Shown here: one piece after another, positions 36,066 to 46,200 of the stretch
How the letters are laid out: each line of letters begins with the position of its first letter
Position numbering within the stretch: the stretch's first letter is position 1
Assembly (NCBI GenBank): GCA_031002005.1
Contig: JARYHS010006964.1
Span: 1,302,001 to 1,366,000 of the forward strand
Source: Vandiemenella viatica
Taxonomy: Eukaryota > Arthropoda > Insecta > Orthoptera > Morabidae
Direction of reading: 5' to 3'
DNA: 64,000 nucleotides
Program-made: the position numbers and the translations under genes
Notes under the pieces: generated by a model
Databases searched by the model: none
What the model saw: the letters and a program-made list of their open reading frames with translations, nothing else
Told to the model about the DNA's origin: nothing

Positions 36066-36925
36066 ATTTTATTAATTAGTATTTATGCCATGCATGTTGA
36101 TATATATATACATTATAGAAATATGAGACACATAGGATCATTCAGACTGAAGATCATAAACTACAAATATGGCAAGAATCACTTCTTGAAAATGATAGGA
36201 GGTGCCGCCATTGACTCGATTGACTTTCACTTGCCTGTTTATTTTGCATACAAATTGATGTTATACCCCAGACGACTCTTCAGGCCGTTGCGTGTTGTTC
36301 ACGTCCATTACTAACGTTATTGTTTGACAGAATTGTAGCTTGTTTAATTTTAATCGTTTTATTTTAACCTATTCCACACTGACTAATGCTACAGAATATA
36401 TTTAATGTGAGCCGTAATTTAAATATTTTATATTGTCGATATAAGTATTTAAAAAAAAATAACGTTGCAGTTTCAGACAAAGACATAATAACAGTTTGTG
36501 TGGGTTGTGAAACTCTCTGCTGATGTCACCGATAGGTTATAATGCCATCTGGACCTAAATGAAATCTGACATTTGCACTGGATCAGACATTTTCTAAGTT
36601 CCGCCAGCAAAGTTGCAATAACGTGACTGTGGCTCCTTTCCAGGAAGCTATTTTTCTGCGTAATGTGAATGAAAATATGGGAATCTCCTATAGTCAAAAG
36701 AATCAATTTTTAGATACTGCAAACTAATAATGGATTAAAACATTTAATGTTGAAAAATTCAAATTCATTTTTTTTCAAATATAATTTGCAGGTAGATACG
36801 GTTTAGTACAAAAACAAGAAGCGTAAACTCGTGGTCAATGAGTTGTCGTTGACGCTAAATCTGACACTATTTCTTCATAAAAGTGACTGTATGGTGTAAA
36901 GAAATAATTTCTTTTGCTTATGGCT
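36066..36925. other. No recognised feature
   Basis: Short open frames (for example 35,988-36,314 plus, which starts inside the LINE tail) do not look coding. Confidence 0.4.
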
Positions 36926-36927
36926 TT

Positions 36928-37150
36928 CCAACTCATCGACATCAAGAACATTAGAAGCGGGGAAAAAATAGGGCAAAGATCAGGATGAAATCAGTTATGG
37001 CTTTTTGAAGGAATTATCCCGTAATTTGATCAGAGTGATTTGTGGAAACCATGTAAAACCTATAACTGAATTGGATTCTACCTCATGTCCTCCCCAGTGC
37101 TACGCCACCCTTGGTGGGGGCGAAGATAGTGTTTGTGATAAGTCGCAGTA
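36928..37150 (-). mobile_element. Degenerate SINE
   Basis: 'ctcatcgacatcaagaacattagaagcgggg' and 'ggaattatcccgtaatttgatcagagtgatttgtggaaaccatgtaaaacc' match the SINE body on the minus strand, but the B box is no longer recognisable and the tail is lost. Confidence 0.6.
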
Positions 37151-37553
37151 CGCCTCTCTCCCACCAGATGTCCTCTGTGAGTGTAGGCAAATATGAGACG
37201 GGGGTATGGCTGCTAGGAAGAACTACAAGGGAAGAAAACTGACAGAAATACGGAAAGAGACGGAAAAGTTGATATAAATGGCAATACTCGACTGTATCAT
37301 GCTCTCCGGAGAACCAAGATAATACATACAGTGACCGCGGAAGCTTTTGGAATCATTTGATTAATCTCTACTTGGATAATATTTTTAAATGAACCAGAAA
37401 GTTTAGGTTGATGCCACGATAAGGACGTCCTCCCAGGTTTCATCATGATCAAGCATCATGTGCAGATACCAGCAGCCCGCGCAAATCCTAAAGGGGGGCT
37501 TTCAGGAACTGCTCCGTGGACGAATCCACAAAACGCGAAGGGAATAAATAGTA

Positions 37554-39198
37554 TTGATAGTAAATACCAACGGACGAGGTGATTGCTGTAGTGGAGTCTT
37601 CTGTTTCGTGCCTAACAGCTTACGAATCCGTAGCCTCACGGCGAATATTTTATCAAGTGCAAGGCCATTTGCACCGAATCTCGCTCGAGAAGAATGTATT
37701 GCCCTGCGTCAATTGAAAGAGATGGAATATATAATTATTTTACCTGCTGACAAAGGCAACGCTTCTGTTTTCATGTATGCTGACAAATACCATGGAAAGG
37801 TGGAGACGCTGTTACAGGACGAGGCATATAAGAAGTTAAAATTCAAACCTCTGCAAAAGATTAGACGCAACATAGCCACTAAAATGCGTGAAGCAACCTC
37901 AACTGAAGCTGAGGCGCAAAGGAAATTTCCAGCAATCTCCCTCCTAGATTTTACGGCCTTCCCAAAATCCACATAGACGGTGTTCCTCGGAGAATTATCG
38001 TTAGAGATTTTCAATCACTTACGCACCCACTGGCCAGATATTTAGCAGAGAATTTGAAGATTTTGAGTAACTCTTCCTCCACCGTAAAAAAAGCCCCCCA
38101 TTTCAATGAAATCATCAAGAACAGACAACCAGGAAGAAATGAAATTCTTGTAAGCTTCGACGTCACGTTGCTATTTAAGAACGTGCCAGTCGACAAGGCC
38201 ATTAATATAATCAGAGAGCGATTAGAATCGCTCAACTTGCCACTGGAATGGGCTTCTCTTACTTAGTTCTGCCTGTTAATGACCTATTTTTGTGCATGTA
38301 CCACTTCTACGACCAGAAGGAAGGAGCCGCCATGGGAAGCACACTGTCCCCACTAGTCGCCGACTTATTTATGGATGCTTTCGAAGCTGAAGTTATCCAT
38401 GACTCCTCCTTGAAACAGTCACTACCGTTGAGGTTTGTGGATGACAACTTTGTCATGTGGTCCCAAGGAATAGAGTCGCTTCATGGCTTCTTCAAACATT
38501 TAATCAGAGCCCATGATAAGATTAAGTTTAATATGGAGATTGAAATCGACAAACAGCTTCCGTTCCTGGATGTTTTATTTACAAGAAATGATGATGGCTC
38601 CTTGGGCCACCGGGTATACTGAAAACCAACGCATACTAATCGGTACCTCCACGCCGACTCTCACCATCATCCAGCGATCATCAGTGAAATTTTAAAAACA
38701 TTAACTCTCCGTGCATCCGTGGTATGTGACGAAGCGAGTATGGCCGTTGAAAAGAGAAATTTAAAGGAGACATTTCTAGCAAATGGCTATAGCGTAGCTG
38801 CTTGTAATAAAGCCTTGGCATGCCTGGATCGCTCCACTTTGCTTCACACAGCAGCATCATCGGTGGGGAACAAAAAAGCACCTGATAAGACATTGGCCGT
38901 CCTGCCATACATCCAGGGAGTGACGGAAAAGATTGGTCGGCTATTTAAAAAGAATAACATCTGTCCCGTATACAAGGCCCCTAGGAAATTGTCCAGCATC
39001 GTGACCAGCGTTAAAGACAAGAGAGAACATTTGCAAGCGCTACGGGTATATGAAATTCCATTTAGTTTCGGCAAGATATACGTTGGGGAAACAGGACGTA
39101 CCGTTAAGGAGCGGCTCAATGAACACGTCAGGCATTTGACAAATAATGACGCAAGCAAGTCCGCTGTAGTTCTACATTCGCCTGATAATGGCCATTAA
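37554..39198 (+). pseudogene. PLE polyprotein pseudogene (RT plus GIY-YIG)
   Basis: Blocks in order are: YIIILPADKGNASVFMYADK (37,720s), a region before the palm; NEILVSFDVTLLF (38,140s, palm motif A aspartate); DQKEGAAMGSTLSPLVADLF (38,310s); PLRFVDDNFVMW (38,430s, catalytic FVDD); and GKIYVGETGRTVKERLNEHV (39,070s), a GIY-YIG type nuclease motif. There are frameshifts near 37,970 and 38,255, and a TGA in the reading frame at 38,620 where related elements have a coding codon; TGA could arise from CGA by CpG decay. It cannot encode a full-length enzyme. Confidence 0.85.
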
Positions 39199-39477
39199 AT
39201 TTTATTCGATAAGGCCAGCGTTATAGCCACTGAAAGCAGATGGTGACCTAGGTGTATAAGAGAAGTGTTAGAAATATAAAAACGGCCGAATAACATTAAT
39301 GCCGACAGTGGTTTGCAAGTTGACTATATTTGGTCGTACCTCCTCATAAAAACCAAAGACAAACGGCCCATCCTACTGCCTACACTAGACGCAGTGACGT
39401 CTCCGTGATGGTTTAGCGCGCACACGTTTGCTTCCTGCTACTATATAAGGCGATTACAGCAACTCACAAGCAGTCCT

Positions 39478-39507
39478 CTGATGAAAGCCACAGCAAGATG
39501 GCAGAAA
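39478..39507 (+). ncRNA. Candidate hammerhead-ribozyme core in PLE 3' end
   Basis: The conserved box CTGATGA (39,478-39,484) is followed by a short stem GCC (39,487-39,489) paired with GGC (39,500-39,502), then GAAA (39,504-39,507). PLEs are known to carry hammerhead motifs in their terminal repeats. I cannot assign helix III or the cleavage site with confidence, and extra bases flank the stem, so it may be degenerate. Confidence 0.4.
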
Positions 39508-39560
39508 CGTTGGGTTATAATAAATCGACGCGGCTCCACCCGGAGAAGCAAGATAATACA

Positions 39561-39978
39561 GAGGTTAGGTTGTTTGTAGATAACATAATGGTATAAAATA
39601 GGATCAAAACAGGAGAAGACTGTGAACAGCTGCAGGGTGTCATGGATAGAATATCTAAATGGGTAAGAATTACGTGTTGAAGGTCTGAAGTGTTAATGTC
39701 TTTGTGTAAAGATTGATAATAAACTTGACTGTGCAGAGTAAATTGAGCAGGTGGTAGGAAAAGGTTACAAAATCCTTCATTTCCTGGATGGGGTGATGAG
39801 AGGATGTATGAAGAAGTTAGTGAATTGGGTTACATAACATTGGTCAGATCATTCCTTCAATATGGTGGTGTAGTGTGGCTACTACATTTTGAGTACCAAA
39901 TACAGGAGTTGGAGGGACTAAAAAGAAGGGCTGTGAGATTTGTCTCTGAAATTTAGACCAGAACACAATTAGTAACTG
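39561..39978 (+). mobile_element. LINE A body fragment (right-arm copy)
   Basis: It contains 'gttaggttgtttgtagataacata' (decayed catalytic box) and 'gatcattccttcaatatggtggtg' (C-terminal block). It is cut on the left by the Penelope element and on the right by LINE B. Confidence 0.7.
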
Positions 39979-41178
39979 AGAAATGATGATTGTTAATAAA
40001 TGGTTTAGTTCTCACCTTCTAAATAGAAAATAGAAAGTGTCAAAGGAGAATTTTAAGGCTGCATTAAGTAGTCCACTGTTTTCTGAGTGTGGATTAATGA
40101 GATGTGGGGTGTCTCAGTGTTCCATATTGGAGCCACTATTGTTATTATATATTAATGATCTACCCTGTGTTGCATCTAAAAACTCAAAATATGTCCAATT
40201 TGCAGATGACACAAACATAGGAATGAAAAATATTCCAGGTTTATTAATAGAATATGATTCAAATTATGTATTTGACCTTATTAACATCTAGTTTACAGCT
40301 ATTGGCTTGTCTTTAAACTTTTATAAAACTTAATATATGCAATTCACTACATCACACAGTAGACATAAAATTTGCAGGCCAGTTCATTCGAGAGGCAAAG
40401 TGTGTGAAATTCCTAGGTTTGCATATTAATCATAATTTAAATTGGAAGGTATATGTATCTGATTTACTAAGGCGATTGGGTGCAGCCACATTTATAATTT
40501 GCAAAATTTCTGGTAAAGGTGATCTCTGTATGAGGCAGCAAGTTTATTTTGCTTATTTTCACTCCTTATTGTCATATGGAATAATATTCTGGGGCGATTC
40601 TACCCATAGAGACAAAGTGTTCAGAGCCCAGAAGCGTCTAATAAGAATTATGTGTGGGCTTAGCAATAGAACTTCATGTAGAGAGCTGTTAAAGAAGTTA
40701 GGGATTTTAATATTGGTCGCTGAGTATATATACACATTAATGTCCTTTTGTACATTGTTAGAAACAAATAGTAAAATACACTATTATTGCACTAAAAGTA
40801 AAAATGGTCTTCACAAGGATTACAAGTCATTGTCATTTGTTCAAAAAGGGGTCCGATATTCAGGGATACATATCTTCAATAAGCTCCCAAGACAGGTGAT
40901 AAGAATAAAATAGAAAAAATTGAAAGAATTTTTGTTTGAGAACTCCTTCTACTCGGTCGAAGAATTTATTTCTAAGGTATATACAAAATAAACTGTCAGT
41001 AGTTTGTGTAAATGTAGTTGACATAATTAATGTACCAAATATGATATGACTGTACATCTTCTAGTGTATGTATTATTTTGTAATGCAATTTTTTTTTCTG
41101 TAACTTGGCAACTTTCCACATCACACAGAGACAGTCTATTATATTTGGATCAATGGAAAATGAATTTATTGTATTGGA
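39979..41178 (+). pseudogene. LINE B reverse-transcriptase fragment nested in LINE A (right-arm copy)
   Basis: Two main open segments: 40,037-40,291 (GVSQCSILEPLLLLYINDLP, then QFADDTNIGMKN with an intact catalytic ADD) and 40,404-40,913 (KFLGLHINHNLNWKVYV, SYGIIFWGDSTHRDKVFRAQ, then YSGIHIFNKLPRQ). A frameshift and stop lie between them near 40,290-40,400. The N-terminal half (endonuclease and fingers) is absent, so this is a 5'-truncated LINE whose 3' end 'gaatttatt' abuts resumed LINE A at 41,179. It is slightly better preserved than its left-arm mirror. Confidence 0.85.
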
Positions 41179-41505
41179 AGACAGGAGGAGTGTGAAGAGA
41201 GTCAAGGGAGTTTACATGGCATATATTGGTGATGAGGCGTCGAAAGATATTGATGGAAGGAAAAGATGACCATGTCCACAAGCTGGCACTCGAGTCAGAC
41301 GAGAGAGTTTGGGAAGATTTGTTCTGTAGGTAAGGGAGTCAGGAGAAGTTACCAAGAGAAATGAATAATTTACCAAAAAATTGAAACAATTTAAAGTTGA
41401 AAATTTGTAGAGGGCAAACGCAGATGGGTACAGGAAAGGAGAAAAAAATTTATGTGCAGCAAAATTTGTCACCGAGCGTGCATTCCATCGTAATTGAATT
41501 AAAAA
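41179..41505 (+). mobile_element. LINE A 3' end (right-arm copy)
   Basis: 'gacaggaggagtgtgaagagagtcaagggag' resumes LINE A after LINE B, and the shared terminus 'gagcgtgcattccatcgtaattg' ends it, about 0.8 kb upstream of the zinc-finger gene's first donor site. Confidence 0.75.
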
Positions 41506-41899
41506 TAAAATACTTATTGAAGACGTTAAGTGAAATTATGTTGGTGTATCATTTCGCAATTAAAATATAAATTATTTTGAAAACTTTCAAATCAATAACA
41601 AACGCTTAAGACGAACCCGGTAGATTTTGGAATTCTAAGAAGTTCAAAATTGCGGCGCAGTGATTACATTTACTACACTCGTAATTGCTGTCGGGTCACC
41701 ATAACTACAAATATTCAATATCATGGGGACACTGCGGCAATACAGATGCAAACCCCGTGCATTAGGACCGAAGTCATTGTACTAGTGCTTTGTTGTGGAA
41801 TTCTGAACAACACGGGTTCAACGGCGAATGATGTTTATATTTTTGTAAAGCAGTGATCATTCACAAAAAAAAAGGCATTTGGTACTTGACGTTTCATAT

Positions 41900-42290
41900 A
41901 ATTAACGTTTGGTTTGCTGACGATTCCGCTGAATATTTAAAGACGTACATATGAAATTTTCGTAGAAACCAACAGTGGAGTGTATGCTCTTCAGCGTGCA
42001 GTATCTCAGCATTAGATTTGTTATTGTCAGCTGATGTGTGGTGAAAGTTATGTGTTGGATGTATTGTTTTTAATGGTGATTAGACGAGGGAAGATAATGA
42101 TATGGAGGAAATAAATGTGAAAAACATTAAACAGGAGGTGTGCTTCTGTCTGTGAAGTGTTTGTGGAGCCGTGCAGAACACGTATTGCGTTTTACAACTC
42201 GAGGAATAAAGTTCGTTGAGCACACAATGTTTTCAGCATGTGGTTGACGTTGTACTGTTTTCAATCAGCCCATTTTCTTTACTAACAAAG
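41900..42290 (+). other. Right ZNF gene, exon 1 (5' untranslated) and promoter region
   Basis: The exon ends at 42,290 with 'actaacaaag' before donor GTAAAT, mirrored in the left arm with the stronger GTAAGT. The 5' limit is only approximate because no transcript evidence is available; no clear TATA box was identified. A 68-codon open frame at 41,650-41,856 is not conserved on the left. Confidence 0.55.
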
Positions 42291-42879
42291 GTAAATTGTG
42301 TTCTAATGTTGTGTGCGGTATGTATAACTTGAATCATAAAATGTTCGCCGTATGTTTAATTTTGTCGTACCTCATCAGTTAATATGTAGGAACAACTTGC
42401 AGAGCAGAAGTTATTAATATTATTTGGTAGTTTTATTATGTTGAATTTAATTGTTTTTTAAACAATTTTTTTTTACTATAATGAATCATTGTGGAACTAT
42501 TTGTTATTCAAAAAAACGAAGATTTTTTTTTTTTTAAATCCGGTTGATACACACCTCATCCTTGTTTTTTATTCGTAACAGCCCCTTAATTTTTCATTGA
42601 AATTCAATTTCTTTTATGAATGCTGTATCGTTATTTCTGTCGTGTTGTTTGTTCTATATTTATTTTATTTTTTCTGTTCTACGATAGTAGTATGTTCGTC
42701 ATAAATGATCGGAGTTGCTGAAGCAATCAATTTGAAGTTGTCTGATAGTTGTTTTCCTTTAGTATCTTTACGTTTTGTTTTAATTAAAGCTTGCCACATT
42801 TTATGTTTCCACATATTACAAATTAATTAGATACATATTGGTCAACAGAATCGCTCAGACTGAAAGATAAGTGTAAAAT

Positions 42880-43030
42880 CAAGAAATGTGAAAATATAAA
42901 ATTAATTTTGATATAGCATGTGTATTACAAAAGTAAAAGAGTTATTGCACAAAAATGCTGGTGGAACTAGAAATAAGGAGTGCCACAAGATAGTGTACGA
43001 GGAACATTGATGTATATATTATTCTAATCA
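42880..43030 (+). mobile_element. LINE A reverse-transcriptase scrap in intron 1
   Basis: 'ggagtgccacaagatagtgtacgaggaac' followed by 'tatattattctaatcaatgatc' aligns with the GVPQGSVLGP block of LINE A at 35,097-35,160. It occupies the position where the left arm has its 1.5 kb insertion. Confidence 0.5.
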
Positions 43031-43689
43031 ATGATCAGAATGAAAAAATAAGTGTCTATCTTTCTGAAACACTGCATTATGTTCCCATATACATAACACG
43101 AACCCATGAAATACTGATCTGCTGGTTTACATTCTCAACAAAAATGGAAGAAATATTATGCCCATGTACTAACATTTAACAAATGATAATATTTACCCTT
43201 CTTGTGGCCATTGGGTGTGAAGGCTGTATAGCAGAGATAGAGCTCTGTATTTATTTCCAACAGAATGTAGACTGTGTGGTCTTTAGTATTTTCTGGTCAT
43301 TTTCTTCCTTAGTAGAAAGTTCCCCTGCAGTGTACAATACTCATTTGGCAGCAGTGTGAACATGCCTTGTGAGCTGTTGCAGTGAGTCCATTATCCTCTA
43401 TGCGTTTATTCTGTGTATCATCTCATCTAGGCTTCCTTCTGAATTCTTGTCATAACTTGTGTGTCAGTCTGTACTAGTTTCCTATATACAGTCACATTGC
43501 ACTGTCTGCCTCTCTGTGTTTCTCATTGTATATTCTACATCATTTTAACTAGTAATATATTTCTGTAATAACTAAATTCAAGCTAGCTACTCTCACTGTT
43601 AACACTTTAGCCTTGTAATTTGTTCATTGCAATACAGCTGGCACATTACATCTCTACTGAACTATATATTTGATCAATGAGTTTCTTCC

Positions 43690-45199
43690 TTAACCCTTTA
43701 ACTGCTAGGGATTGCCGGCAGAGCCCTCGCTGGGTGTTGCTTTATTGTCACCTGCGGCCGGCCGATACCTGCGCGGCCCCACGTGCTGTATACTGAATAT
43801 TTCTGGGGCGTCGTGTGTGACGGCCTTCGGCTGTCGCTTTGTGTTTTGAAACGCCAGATACAAAATAAATGCAGTTACTTTGACATATAAAGTTTCTCAA
43901 TTTAAAGCTCCTCGTAGACAAACGTACAGGTACTTCTTATGCTAAATAGATATTACAGCAACTGAAATAAGTTTGGTTTTTTTTTGTTTGGTATCACAGT
44001 AATTCATATGGAGAAAAGTTAAGTGTTCGAATACCTTTCACAAATTCTGCATATATTTTCCATCCTTCTTTTGGTTCTGGGCTTTGGACCGTCACTGGCG
44101 AAGTTAAAAATACTTTTTTTGTATTTCACTTAGTTTTAGAGGCGTATAAATATACTGTAATCATTACAGTGCAGTTACCAATGGTTAATAAATGTTTTTC
44201 GTATAACAAGCCTCGAACATGGCACAACACACAGTGCTACTGTACAGTGCAGGTTCTGTATTAGTACCTTGTTTCTGGACGCACTTTCTGTTTCGAACAT
44301 CCAGCGCATCTACGCGTTGGCGTTCTCTTCTTTGAATTTTTAATATGAATAATATTTCGAAAATGTATCTCAGTAATCCTTCTACCTTGAAAATCTAGAG
44401 TGAACTAATTCTGGCGTATTTATCTTGGTATATAAATAAAATCTATTGGTTTCTTCAGCAATAGATTTCGTAAGATCTTCTGTGAAAAATATTCCGAAAA
44501 ATGACAGAATGCTGGAATTTATACCTAATCCATATTTGTGTCCTGCAGTTGAATCGTCTAACGCATGCACAAAAGGACGAGAATCGCTATTCTTCCTATC
44601 AAACCTGTCACTAAAGCGTCCTCTTTCTACACACATTTAGCTCTCACTATATCAAGCTTCAGATACTGAAAATGTTCACCTCTTGTGGAGAAAGATGGTC
44701 GTTTTCCACTAGCTAATGTACAAGGCTTAGGACTATTACTGCGAGATCCTGTCACAGCGTTATCACTATCATCTAGTTCAAAGATATCATTTTCACTGTG
44801 GTTTATAGAAAGAATCTAAACGATTTCTTCCTTTGTATAAACACGACGGCGAATCATTTTCTCAGTGAAAACTAAAATGAAAATAGCAACCCGAATAAGA
44901 TCGTACCTGCAAACACTCACGGACCGGACGTTGGAAAGCAATTAACCACCCAGGGTGGAAATATGGCTACCTGACCTGGCCGCTAAGTGGCTCGCGCGTT
45001 AACACGTGCAGAGCACAAAGGTACCCGAGTGGCGGAACGTCTAAACGCGTCCAGAGCACGGACGGACGGCAAGGCGGCGCGTGTATACACGTCCAGAGCG
45101 CCTGATGGAAGGCACAAGGGCTCACATAAACGCGTCTAGAGTACCTGGGTGAGGTAGAAGCCACGCGCGTTAACGCGACTACAGCAGTCAAAGGGTTAA
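43690..45199 (-). mobile_element. Internally deleted piggyBac element (right-arm copy)
   Basis: TTAA at 43,690-43,693 and 45,196-45,199 flank ends CCCTTTAACTGCTAGGG and CCCTTTGACTGCTGTAG. The minus strand encodes an N-terminal half with an 84-codon open frame (44,636-44,382: AGHKYGLGINSSILSFFGIF, then AEETNRFYLYTKINTPEL) joined, without the catalytic domain, to the cysteine-rich tail (CAGCSKQKVRPET near 44,300). Five copies of an 'acgcgtccagagc'-like motif spaced 41-44 bp lie next to the right end (45,004-45,187). It is a non-autonomous element, orthologous to 21,391-22,857. Confidence 0.9.
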
Positions 45200-45658
45200 T
45201 CTGAATTTTATTTGCAATCTTAGCAGGTGTACTTAATGATAGTTATTTCTTCCAATTGACAAAATTCTCCAATTATCACAAACTGAACAAATCAAATTCT
45301 GGTTGGAGTCTGCCTGTAGCCTACGGAATATTGAACTAATACTAGTTCATTGACCCTACCCCTACTGTTCAGTAGTAGTTGCAGGTGACCCCAACATGCA
45401 TATCACTAAATAACAATAAATAGCAACTGGTAGTTGTTTTGTCATATATGTGATTATTATACAGTATTTATAACTTCCATGAGTATTAGGTAACTTGGTG
45501 TGATGAAAATTTATATTTATTTTTATACTGATTACAGAATATTTAATGCTTTCATGGTTTTTTATATCAATATGTGCTATGTTGGTATGTCTGTATGTAA
45601 CTCCATAGTGATGTTTTGTAGTAAAGGAATTAAAATTGTTTTCTATATTTCTTTGCAG

Positions 45659-46200
45659 GTCAAAAGTTGCGTATCAACAAAAAACTTTGTCTGTGTTGTA
45701 AACAACTTATATTATCCTGTTGAACAAGTTAATCGAAGTACTTCTTTAAACTGATCTAACTGGAGACATATGAGTACAGCTAATGAGAGCATCATGTCAG
45801 TGAACAAGCCACCACAATATATATGTGCCAAGTGCCTTCAATATTTCACCACTAGGGATTTGCTAATTAGGCATGTATTTAGTCATTTCAGTTTGTTGCT
45901 AAATACACCATTACATATTTGCCTAAATTGTGGTGAAATTTTCTCTGATCAATCAAAATTGTTTTACCACAATTTTGAAGAGAACAAGGAAACTATATTT
46001 AAACGGTCTTCATCAACTGAACTTGCATGTACATCCTGTCGAGACACTTTTTCATCTTGGTGCTCTCTAACAAAACATGTATTCACCCATATATCAGCTA
46101 TTGCAACACCCTTATGTTTTTGCACATATTACTCTGAATATTTTGATGATATGACAAAACAGTATTTCCATAAATCCACCAGCAAAACTTCACAAAGAAG
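45659..46200 (+). CDS. Right ZNF gene, exon 2 with start codon
   Basis: The exon follows a TTTCTTTGCAG acceptor (ends 45,658) and stops at donor GTAAGC (46,201). The ATG at 45,770 is preceded by an in-frame TGA, so it is the likely start. The 431 coding bases give [20 protein letters not shown] onward, 143 residues plus a split codon. There are two canonical C2H2 units (CAKC near residue 19 and CTSC near 87, each with H-x3-H), one with both cysteines but only one histidine (CLNC), and a fourth degenerate unit. The linker structure differs from the tandem fingers in exon 3, so this may be a protein-interaction or older DNA-binding module; that is inference. Confidence 0.85.

Larger units (their letters stand above)
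37255..39560 (+). mobile_element. Penelope-like retroelement (PLE) with GIY-YIG endonuclease
   Basis: Penelope-like elements copy themselves with a telomerase-related reverse transcriptase and, in this clade, a GIY-YIG endonuclease. This copy ends at about 39,560 with 'cccggagaagcaagataatac'. A diverged form of the same terminus ('ctccggagaaccaagataatac') occurs at 37,309-37,330, as expected of the pseudo-LTR that such elements carry upstream of the body. The element is about 2.3 kb and lacks the usual N-terminal coding part. It lies inside LINE A, and its 3' tip reappears at the left-arm inner edge, so it was probably present before the inverted duplication. Confidence 0.85.
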
